Assembly (NCBI GenBank): GCA_039812485.1
Contig: JBDIAP010000119.1
Coordinates: forward strand, 1-11,961
DNA length: 11,961 nt
From: Kineosphaera sp039812485
GTDB taxonomy: Bacteria > Actinomycetota > Actinomycetes > Actinomycetales > Dermatophilaceae
Direction: 5' to 3'
Positions 6,513 to 11,961 of this stretch are shown piece by piece; the first letter of the stretch is position 1; each line of letters opens with the position of its first letter. Below the pieces are notes generated by a model. That model ran no database searches. It had not been told where the DNA came from and worked only from the letters and a program-made list of their open reading frames with translations. The position numbers and the translations under genes were made by a program.

Positions 6513-6917
6513 TCAGGCGGTGGGGAACGTCGCCCGGAGCGGCAGCTCCTGGTCGACGAGCACGACCTGCATGGCCTTCTTCGTGTGGCGGTTGACGACG
6601 ACGGGAGCGAGCAGGTTGGCGCCGGGCGGCTCGGTCTCGCTACCGAGGTTGACGAGCAGCAGCACGAGGGCGTCCTCGGCGCTCTTGAGCTCGAGGCGGG
6701 CGGCGGTCTCCGGGTCGATGACCGGGGAGTACTCCGGGAAATACGGGCTCGGGGCCACGACGACGAACCCCATGTCGGGGATGTCGAGGCAGTCCATCTC
6801 GTAGAGCCCGTCCTCGGACTCCGTCAACCGGAACCGCTGGGCCAGGGGAAAGCCCACGAGGCCCATCGGCAGGTTCAGGTCGACGTGAGTCACCGTCGTG
6901 TCGGCAGTGGCAGTCAT
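6513..6917 (-). CDS. fliW: Flagellar assembly factor FliW
   Basis: FliW binds both flagellin and CsrA. When flagellin is secreted, freed FliW sequesters CsrA and lets flagellin translation resume. The 134-residue product has the family pattern LPMGLVGFPLAQRFRL (16-31), LYEMDCLDIPDMGFVVVAP (38-56), YFPEYSPVID (59-68), LVLLLVN (84-90) and the C-terminal block NLLAPVVVNRHTKKAMQVVL (101-120). The start is ATG 6917, not the in-frame GTG 6935. GGGGAGA on the minus strand lies about 9 nt before this ATG and only a few nt past the stop codon of the upstream gene, so translation is probably coupled to it. It forms an operon with the flgN-like gene upstream. flgK and flgL, often found between these two, are absent here. 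Confidence 0.95.
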   Translation of the reverse strand: MTATADTTVTHVDLNLPMGLVGFPLAQRFRLTESEDGLYEMDCLDIPDMGFVVVAPSPYFPEYSPVIDPETAARLELKSAEDALVLLLVNLGSETEPPGANLLAPVVVNRHTKKAMQVVLVDQELPLRATFPTA

Positions 6918-6935
6918 ATAAGTCGGTCTCCCCAC

Positions 6936-7454
6936 TCAGGTCTTCTGGTCGAACAGGTGATGCGAGCGGCGGTTTTCGCGTGCGCCTCTCGCCGTGTACG
7001 TCGCGCCTTCGGACGTGTGGTTGAAACGGTCCAGGGTTTCCTGGACCGCCTTGTAGCTCGCCTCGAGCATGTCGCTGTTCGACCGGCTGAGCAGCGACAA
7101 TTCGCTCGTGGCGTTGGACAGTGCGACCCGGTGCTCGGAGAGCACCTGGTTCCAGGGGGCCGGGGCCGCTGCCGCGATCTCCGAGAGGGGGGTGTCTGCG
7201 GAGAGGCCGAGCGCGTCGCACACGGGGCCAGCGTCGACGGCCCGCATGAGTTCTGCCTCGCGCATCTCCTGCAGGATCGCTTCGATCTCGCGCGTGGAAC
7301 GGCCCATCCATCGCGACCGACCGGTCTCGATGAGGACGTGCTGCACCTCCAGCTTGTAGGTGAGCAGCTCCAGGAGCTCCTGGATGCGCCACAAGCCGGT
7401 GGACAGGTCTGACAGGGCAGTGAGGGCGGCGTCAGAGGGGGCCTGGGTGCTCAC
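6936..7454 (-). CDS. flgN: FlgN-like flagellar export chaperone
   Basis: This 172-residue, largely helical protein starts at GTG 7454, with GAGG about 5 nt upstream. FlgN-family chaperones hold the hook-filament junction proteins FlgK and FlgL for export. The sequence fits an actinobacterial FlgN: an N-terminal helix LSDLSTGLWRIQELLELLTYKLEVQHVL, a long coiled-coil-prone middle, and a C-terminal LSLLSRSNSDMLEASYKAVQETLDRF resembling the family's client-binding helix. The last 25 residues are basic and polar (ARGARENRRSHHLF). FlgN proteins are poorly conserved, so the call rests on helical pattern, length and position just before fliW and csrA. The gene is the first of the leftward flagellar operon and diverges from the sigma gene at 8210. 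Confidence 0.8.
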   Translation of the reverse strand: MSTQAPSDAALTALSDLSTGLWRIQELLELLTYKLEVQHVLIETGRSRWMGRSTREIEAILQEMREAELMRAVDAGPVCDALGLSADTPLSEIAAAAPAPWNQVLSEHRVALSNATSELSLLSRSNSDMLEASYKAVQETLDRFNHTSEGATYTARGARENRRSHHLFDQKT

Positions 7455-8087
7455 GCGTGCCTCGCTTCGTTCACACGGTGCTCATCGTCCGCCCGGGGCG
7501 GCATATGAGAGGTAATCGCTGCAGGTGTGCCCGATCGCCATGATTCCGTAGCGGGTTCGCTCGCCACGGCGCTTTCCGTGCGCCTCGAGGGTGATCACAG
7601 AACGATAACGATGTGACCCAGAGCGCATTCTCCTCCCTCCGCGGCGCTGCGGTTTGCCACCGCGGTGCCGACCGGAGAGGCCAGAACGTGACGAGGATCT
7701 CTCGTCCGGGTCCGCGGTTCGGGCGCAGCGGCGCGAACGGCCCACTGCGACCCGCGAGCGGCGGTCGGCTCAGGGCGCAGCGCCGCCGGCATCCGCGAGA
7801 CAGAGCGCGCGAAGGGGAGTGGTGGTGCAGGGGTTGCCGGCTCGTCGGGCGGGTGCCGCAGGGGCGGTGCCGGGACGCCGGAGGAGTCGCCAATTCCGTT
7901 GAAGCGATGGCGAATGCGCCCGCGCGAACGCGTGATGACGGGAGCGGGTCGGCTGCCAGAAAAATGAAGTCGGACGATTGTCCGTATCTAAGAGCGTTGT
8001 CGTCGTGATGCCACATGAGTGCATCCTGTGAGCGATCGAAGAGCACTTCTGAGTCGATCGTCCAATTGTTGCCGGCCGGTCGCGTAA

Positions 8088-8117
8088 ACCCGCCTCAGTT
8101 GTATCCAAGAGGCGGGT
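8088..8117 (+). terminator. Hairpin just left of the long direct repeat
   Basis: ACCCGCCTC (8088-8096) and GAGGCGGGT (8109-8117) form a perfect 9-bp stem with a 12-nt loop, 16 bp before the repeat edge at 8134. It has terminator shape but no supported plus-strand gene precedes it. It could block read-through into the sigma gene, be the remains of a lost gene's terminator, or be an operator. Confidence 0.5.
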
Positions 8118-8133
8118 CCGATCAGGCCGAATT

Positions 8134-9021
8134 GGGCCGTTGACCAGGGTGTTCTCAGGATGTGGACCTTCTTTGAGGGTTCAATGATTGCGTTCTTAGG
8201 TTTGGTTTCGTGACCGCTTCCCAGATTGTTTCGGCTCCGTCTGTTGGTGTGGACGTTGAGGAGTTGTGCCGTGTGCACTTGCCGTTGGTGCATTTTGAGG
8301 TGAGGGCGATCAGCTCTCGTCTGCCGGGTCATGTGTATACGGATGATCTGGTGAGTGCGGGGATGGCTGCGTTGGCGATGGCGGCGCGGAGTTTTGATGC
8401 GTCGTTGGGTGTGCCGTTTGGTCGGTATGCGGTGCGTCGGATTCGTGGTGCTCTGTTGGATGAGTTGCGGAGTGCGGATTGGGCGACGCGGAGTTTGCGG
8501 AGCAAGGTGCGTCGTCGGGATGCGGTGCATGATGCGTTGGCGGCGTCGTTGGGTCGGCGTCCGACGGATGGTGAGGTGGCTGCCGAGATGGGTGTGTCGG
8601 TGGCTGAGTTGGAGCGTTTGGAGGCGGATCTGCATTCGTCGGTGGTGTTGCGTCTGGACGTGATCACCGACGTCTCGGCCGGTGGCGGGGGCGTCGACGC
8701 CCTCCTGCCGAGTACGTCGGCGACGCCGGAGGCGACGTTGGTGGCGCGGGAGCGTCAGGCGTATTTGCGGGATGCGATCGAGGCGTTGCCGGAGCGGTTG
8801 CAGGTGGTGGTGCGGGGGTGTTTTTTCGAGGATCGTCCGATGCGTGAGTTGGCTGGTGAGTTGGGTGTGACGGAGTCTCGGATCTCGCAGATGCGGGCTG
8901 AGGCGTTGAAGTTGTTGCGGGATGGGATGAATTCGCAGTTGGCGCCGGAGTTGGTGTCGGCTCCGGAGAATGCTGGTGGTGCGGTCGCGCGCCGCAAGGC
9001 CGCCTACTACGCCCAGATCGC
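8134..9021 (+). repeat. Left copy of an 888-bp exact direct repeat
   Basis: By eye this block is identical to 11011-11898 (offset 2877). It starts at GGGCCGTTGACC and ends two bases into codon 271 of the sigma gene. The base before (T against C) and the base after (C against G) differ. It covers 76 bp of upstream DNA and 812 bp of coding sequence. Confidence 0.95.
8173..8201 (+). promoter_or_regulatory. Candidate promoter of sigma copy 1 (leaderless model)
   Basis: TTGAGG (8173-8178) and TTAGGT (8196-8201) are 17 bp apart. Transcription would start at about 8208, making an almost leaderless mRNA. That would fit the absence of a good Shine-Dalgarno before GTG 8210. The -10 match is weak, and a second TTGACC at 8140-8145 has no good partner. 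The same sequence lies before copy 2 (11050-11078). Confidence 0.3.
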
Positions 9022-9097
9022 CGCACGCTCCTCCTACCGGGACCGACTGACGATGCCGACCGCGACCGAGGACGGCTCGCAATTCGAGGCCGTCTGA
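8210..9097 (+). CDS. fliA: FliA/WhiG-type (sigma-28 class) RNA polymerase sigma factor, copy 1
   Basis: The 295-residue product directs RNA polymerase to flagellar (FliA) or sporulation (WhiG) type promoters; the flagellar context favours FliA. Region 2 includes DDLVSAGMAALAMAARSFDASLGVPFGRYAVRRIRGALLDELRSADWATRSLR (45-97 in total). Region 3 covers about 105-150, including GRRPTDGEVAAEMGVS. Region 4 includes LPERLQVVVRGCFFEDRPMRELAGELGVTESRISQMRAEALKLLRDGMN (193-241 in total). A tail of about 55 residues extends past region 4 and ends SQFEAV. Start GTG 8210 has no clear Shine-Dalgarno. Codon use is atypical: about 24 of 31 Leu codons are TTG and Asp is mostly GAT, while about 8650-8720 and the 3' end from about 8975 use the local C-rich style. 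Residues 1-270 are identical to copy 2 at 11087. Confidence 0.95.
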   Translation: MTASQIVSAPSVGVDVEELCRVHLPLVHFEVRAISSRLPGHVYTDDLVSAGMAALAMAARSFDASLGVPFGRYAVRRIRGALLDELRSADWATRSLRSKVRRRDAVHDALAASLGRRPTDGEVAAEMGVSVAELERLEADLHSSVVLRLDVITDVSAGGGGVDALLPSTSATPEATLVARERQAYLRDAIEALPERLQVVVRGCFFEDRPMRELAGELGVTESRISQMRAEALKLLRDGMNSQLAPELVSAPENAGGAVARRKAAYYAQIAARSSYRDRLTMPTATEDGSQFEAV

Positions 9098-9354
9098 GCT
9101 ACAACCTCGTGGCGACCTGCCGATCAGGACAGTGAGTCACGTCGAGAACTCCACAGCGGTGCGCCCTGGGCCCCCCAACCCGGGAGACGCACGCCGGCTC
9201 CCCCTGCCGGCAATTGCAGGAGCCCCTGGCGGCGCGCCCCCCAACGCGCCACTGGGGGCTCCTGTCCGTCGTGGTGCCCTCCGTGGTGCGCGTGGTGGTG
9301 TGCGTGGTGGTGCCCGGCGCTGCCGTGGCGTCGTGGCCGTGACCGGGCGGCGGA
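9098..9354. other. Intergenic region between convergent sigma copy 1 and the glycosyltransferase-methyltransferase gene
   Basis: About 257 bp. It holds a strong hairpin (9217-9264) and a run of imperfect GTGGTG repeats (about 9274-9318). No gene is supported. Confidence 0.6.
9217..9264. terminator. Strong hairpin, likely bidirectional terminator
   Basis: CAGGAGCCCC (9217-9226) pairs perfectly with GGGGCTCCTG (9255-9264). TGGCG (9227-9231) pairs with CGCCA (9247-9251) inside, with a 3-nt bulge. The flanking genes converge on it. Confidence 0.75.
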
Positions 9355-10707
9355 TCAGCCGCGGCGGGCCGCGACGACGTACTGGTAGGAGTTGAGCAGC
9401 GTGCGCGCCTCGTCGGCGTCGCCGCCGTAGGCCGCGACCGCGTCGAGCAGCGGCTGCAGGCGGCTCTCGTCCTCCAGCGGCAGCTGCTGGGCGGCGCACG
9501 TGTCGAAGGTGCCGAGCCCGACGCGGCGCAGCAGCCCGGCGATCTCGACCATCGTGTAGAAGCGCAGGTTGGCGAAGTGCAGCGGCCCGGCCGCCTGGTA
9601 TTCCCAGCGATCCTCCAGCAGCAGCGGGAGCACGACCGACCAGTGTTTGACGTTGGGCACCGTCAGCAACACGGTGCCGTCGGGCCCCAGGTGTGCCAGC
9701 AGCAGCCGCAGCACCCGCTCGGGGTCGGCCAGCCGGGCCAGCACGTCGGCGAGCACGACGACGTCGTAGGGGGCCGGCTGCCACGGGAGTTCCTCGGCCG
9801 TCGTCAGGTCGAGCTCGTGCACCTCGTCGAGGCGGCTGCGGGCCAGGCGCGCGGCTGCGCTGCCGTGCTCGATGCCGGTGACGTGGGCACCGCTGGCCCG
9901 TTTGATCTCCAGGCCGCGCGAGCCCGAGCCGCAGCCCACGTCCAGCACGCGCCGCGTGCGCGGGGGCAGGTGCTCGATGAGCTCGGGGTAGGTGAGGTCG
10001 TAGCTGCTCTCGGCGGCGGGCGCGCTGCCCAGGGCGCCGGCGGGGTGCTCCTGCTGCTCCTGCGCGGTGCGCTCGGCGATGCGTTGCAGGAGCTCGGCGC
10101 GCAGGCGGGCGGCTCGCTTGCCCTGCCAGACGGCGGCTGCGCTGCGAAAGGCGTCGTCGTCGCCGCGTCCGGCGCTGTGCCGCACGACGTCGATCGACTC
10201 GCGCGCGACCCGGTAGCCCTGCTCGCGGGCCCGGAAGCAGAAGTCGACGTCGAAGCCGCTCGAGCCCGTGAACGACGCGTCGTCGAAGCGCAGCCGCGCC
10301 GCCAGATGGGGACGCAGGATCATGCACGTGTCGTCGATGCTGTCGACGTCGTCGCCGGCCCCGCTCGCGGCCGGGCCCGCGGCGGCCGGGTGCGGCTCGC
10401 GCCCCGCGACGTCGGGCAGCCGCGGCCCGAGGATCGCGAGCGTGGGGTCGGCGTCGAAGGCGCGCCGCACCTTGGCCAGGAAGCGCGGGTCGGTGATCTC
10501 GACGTCCTGTCGCAGCAGCACGAGCGCCTCGACGTCGTCCATGTCGAGGCTGGCCTGCAGCATCTCGTTGTAGGTGGAGGCGATCGGCTTGTCGGTGGAC
10601 GTGATGAGCGTGGCGTCGGTGCCGCCGAACGCGGCGATCGCGGGCAGGCAGTGCCGGTCGAAGACCTCTTGGGCGTCGATGCAGACCCCGAAGACGAACA
10701 CGCCCAC
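9355..10707 (-). CDS. Two-domain glycosyltransferase-SAM methyltransferase, possible flagellin glycan modifier
   Basis: I chose GTG 10707: GAGG lies about 8 nt upstream and the family sequence starts there (VGVFVFGVCIDAQEVF). The open frame extends to a TTG at 10875, but that part has no family resemblance and overlaps a promoter-like site. The 450-residue protein has a GT-A type family 2-like domain first: TSTDKPIASTYNEML (36-50), LLRQDVEI (64-71) in the metal-binding position, DDTCMILRPHLAARLRFDD (125-143) and GFDVDFCFRAREQGYRV (151-167). A Gln/Glu/Ala-rich linker (about 195-233) joins it to a class I methyltransferase domain with VLDVGCGSG (254-262), YDVVVLADVLARL (314-326) and GTVLLTVPNVKHW (344-356). 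No signal peptide or membrane helix is seen, so it should be cytoplasmic. Flagellar neighbours suggest that it sugars and methylates flagellin, but this is inference; polysaccharide synthesis is the alternative. Confidence 0.85.
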   Translation of the reverse strand: MGVFVFGVCIDAQEVFDRHCLPAIAAFGGTDATLITSTDKPIASTYNEMLQASLDMDDVEALVLLRQDVEITDPRFLAKVRRAFDADPTLAILGPRLPDVAGREPHPAAAGPAASGAGDDVDSIDDTCMILRPHLAARLRFDDASFTGSSGFDVDFCFRAREQGYRVARESIDVVRHSAGRGDDDAFRSAAAVWQGKRAARLRAELLQRIAERTAQEQQEHPAGALGSAPAAESSYDLTYPELIEHLPPRTRRVLDVGCGSGSRGLEIKRASGAHVTGIEHGSAAARLARSRLDEVHELDLTTAEELPWQPAPYDVVVLADVLARLADPERVLRLLLAHLGPDGTVLLTVPNVKHWSVVLPLLLEDRWEYQAAGPLHFANLRFYTMVEIAGLLRRVGLGTFDTCAAQQLPLEDESRLQPLLDAVAAYGGDADEARTLLNSYQYVVAARRG

Positions 10708-11086
10708 TCCCGTCGCCTCACGCGGCCGCGGTGGCCGTGCGCATGCCTGTCCCATCGGCATCACGACGCCGGCGCTGAGAGGCACCCGGCCGTGGGCGGG
10801 CAGGACGGGGGCGTGTGACGGGGCCGAGGTGGTGACTGGGCGTGTGTCCGAATAACCCAGGAAATGATTGTCCAAGACGGACGTTCATGTATTCAACGGC
10901 ATTGTGGCCTTTGCCACAGACTTTTCGCGTTTCGCACTTGCGCAATCGCCGCGTCTATGACCAGACTTGCATGCATGGCGGCGCAAGGGGGTGCCTCGGT
11001 GGTGCAGGGCGGGCCGTTGACCAGGGTGTTCTCAGGATGTGGACCTTCTTTGAGGGTTCAATGATTGCGTTCTTAGGTTTGGTTTC
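10708..11086. other. Divergent intergenic region between the glycosyltransferase-methyltransferase gene and sigma copy 2
   Basis: About 379 bp. It holds a minus-strand promoter candidate (10867-10896), a small dyad TGTGGC-CTTT-GCCACA (10903-10918) followed by a T-run, and from 11011 the shared block upstream of the second sigma gene. The part left of 11011 is unlike the DNA upstream of copy 1. No gene is supported. Confidence 0.5.
10867..10896 (-). promoter_or_regulatory. Candidate promoter for the glycosyltransferase-methyltransferase gene
   Basis: On the minus strand TTGAAT (complement of 10891-10896) and GACAAT (complement of 10867-10872) are 18 bp apart, each matching four of six sigma-70 consensus bases. 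Transcription would start near 10860, giving a leader of about 150 nt. The dyad at 10903-10918 lies just upstream of the -35 and could be an operator. Confidence 0.4.
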
Positions 11087-11898
11087 GTGACCGCTTCCCA
11101 GATTGTTTCGGCTCCGTCTGTTGGTGTGGACGTTGAGGAGTTGTGCCGTGTGCACTTGCCGTTGGTGCATTTTGAGGTGAGGGCGATCAGCTCTCGTCTG
11201 CCGGGTCATGTGTATACGGATGATCTGGTGAGTGCGGGGATGGCTGCGTTGGCGATGGCGGCGCGGAGTTTTGATGCGTCGTTGGGTGTGCCGTTTGGTC
11301 GGTATGCGGTGCGTCGGATTCGTGGTGCTCTGTTGGATGAGTTGCGGAGTGCGGATTGGGCGACGCGGAGTTTGCGGAGCAAGGTGCGTCGTCGGGATGC
11401 GGTGCATGATGCGTTGGCGGCGTCGTTGGGTCGGCGTCCGACGGATGGTGAGGTGGCTGCCGAGATGGGTGTGTCGGTGGCTGAGTTGGAGCGTTTGGAG
11501 GCGGATCTGCATTCGTCGGTGGTGTTGCGTCTGGACGTGATCACCGACGTCTCGGCCGGTGGCGGGGGCGTCGACGCCCTCCTGCCGAGTACGTCGGCGA
11601 CGCCGGAGGCGACGTTGGTGGCGCGGGAGCGTCAGGCGTATTTGCGGGATGCGATCGAGGCGTTGCCGGAGCGGTTGCAGGTGGTGGTGCGGGGGTGTTT
11701 TTTCGAGGATCGTCCGATGCGTGAGTTGGCTGGTGAGTTGGGTGTGACGGAGTCTCGGATCTCGCAGATGCGGGCTGAGGCGTTGAAGTTGTTGCGGGAT
11801 GGGATGAATTCGCAGTTGGCGCCGGAGTTGGTGTCGGCTCCGGAGAATGCTGGTGGTGCGGTCGCGCGCCGCAAGGCCGCCTACTACGCCCAGATCGC
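11011..11898 (+). repeat. Right copy of the 888-bp exact direct repeat
   Basis: This block is identical by eye to 8134-9021, in the same orientation. The interval between the two copies is 1989 bp (9022-11010) and carries the copy 1 tail and the whole glycosyltransferase-methyltransferase gene. Confidence 0.95.
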
Positions 11899-11961
11899 GC
11901 GGCGGACCGCCTACCGGGATCGGCTCTCGATGTGCGCGGACAGCCCCGACGAGGTGCTCAC
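11087..11961 (+). CDS. FliA/WhiG-type sigma factor, copy 2 (3' end beyond the window)
   Basis: This gene starts at GTG 11087 with the same upstream 76 bp as copy 1 and encodes the same residues 1-271, so sigma regions 2, 3 and 4 are identical. From the third base of codon 271 it diverges: the tail reads ARRTAYRDRLSMCADSPDEVL and continues past the right edge, where copy 1 reads AARSSYRDRLTMPTATEDGS. The two tails align without gaps (YRDRL shared), so they are homologous and not random junction sequence. The unusual TTG- and GAT-rich codon use is as in copy 1, while the unique tail uses local codons. Both products should recognise the same promoters. Any difference must come from the tail, for example in anti-sigma binding or stability, or from the DNA upstream of the shared block. 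Confidence 0.93.
   Translation, partial: MTASQIVSAPSVGVDVEELCRVHLPLVHFEVRAISSRLPGHVYTDDLVSAGMAALAMAARSFDASLGVPFGRYAVRRIRGALLDELRSADWATRSLRSKVRRRDAVHDALAASLGRRPTDGEVAAEMGVSVAELERLEADLHSSVVLRLDVITDVSAGGGGVDALLPSTSATPEATLVARERQAYLRDAIEALPERLQVVVRGCFFEDRPMRELAGELGVTESRISQMRAEALKLLRDGMNSQLAPELVSAPENAGGAVARRKAAYYAQIARRTAYRDRLSMCADSPDEVL

Larger units (their letters stand above)
7455..8209. other. Long non-coding region between divergent flgN and the first sigma gene
   Basis: At 755 bp this is the largest gap in the window. No reading frame has a matching domain, steady codon bias and a ribosome binding site together. Visible structure includes a small dyad (CGGAC, GATT, GTCCG at 7971-7984), a strong hairpin (8088-8117) and the left edge of the long direct repeat (8134). 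Its AT-rich patch at 7958-7995 may hold the flgN promoter, but no convincing -35/-10 pair is visible. It may be a decayed gene or a large regulatory region. Confidence 0.5.

Noticed and set aside
7482..7640. Possible structured RNA or riboswitch in the flgN upstream region
   Set aside because: I looked for the conserved cores of c-di-GMP, cobalamin and c-di-AMP riboswitches and found none; only a short CACGG/CCGTG stem is visible.
7471..8046. A 191-codon minus-strand open frame upstream of flgN
   Set aside because: It has no ribosome binding site, erratic codon use and a composition rich in Arg/Pro/Ser, and it overlaps the flgN start region. I see no family match.
8329..8667. Minus-strand open frames inside the sigma genes that occur twice in the window
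   Set aside because: They recur only because the sigma gene is repeated. They are antisense shadows, as are the Trp/Arg/Cys-rich plus-strand frames there.
9577..10818. A 413-codon plus-strand open frame opposite the glycosyltransferase-methyltransferase gene
   Set aside because: It has no recognisable motif, while the minus strand has clear glycosyltransferase and methyltransferase motifs.
10708..10875. N-terminal extension of the glycosyltransferase-methyltransferase gene from TTG 10875
   Set aside because: There is no Shine-Dalgarno, no family resemblance in the 56 extra residues, and the TTG falls inside a promoter candidate. GTG 10707 has a good site.

Overview
The window is very GC-rich and looks like the chromosome of a motile actinobacterium. 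Third codon positions are mostly G or C, starts are often GTG, and the gene order purF, purM, a DUF3073 protein and a BldC-family regulator is familiar from actinobacteria. I cannot place the genus with confidence; a motile Micrococcales-type organism is my best guess.

Layout. Positions 1-942 (minus) hold the N-terminal 314 residues of a molybdopterin oxidoreductase of the DMSO/TMAO/biotin-sulfoxide reductase family, running off the left edge. Positions 1388-4918 (plus) hold a purine-synthesis block: a small sterol-carrier-like protein, an overlapping two-helix membrane protein, purF and purM. A DUF3073 protein (minus, 5230-5424) and a BldC-like regulator (plus, 5743-5985) follow. A strong hairpin separates the regulator from a leftward flagellar operon: flgN-like chaperone gene (6936-7454), fliW (6513-6917) and csrA (6112-6381). 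In flagellated bacteria FliW, CsrA and flagellin form a partner-switch that matches flagellin translation to export.

The right third is the unusual part. Two rightward genes for a FliA/WhiG-type (sigma-28 class) sigma factor start at 8210 and 11087. They share an exactly repeated block of 888 bp (8134-9021 and 11011-11898) that includes 76 bp of upstream DNA. Past the block the two C-terminal tails differ but still align in frame. This points to two older paralogues homogenised by gene conversion rather than one fresh duplication. Both copies use codons unlike the rest of the window (mainly TTG for leucine, GAT for aspartate), with interior and 3' patches in the local style.

Between the sigma genes lies a leftward gene (9355-10707) for a fused glycosyltransferase-methyltransferase, a plausible flagellin-modifying enzyme. 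The direct repeats would allow this cassette to be deleted by recombination, leaving a single sigma gene with copy 1 upstream DNA and the copy 2 tail. The shared upstream DNA also carries a CsrA-like motif, AGGATGT, that can be drawn in a hairpin loop. I found no tRNA, rRNA, CRISPR array, transposase or recognisable riboswitch.
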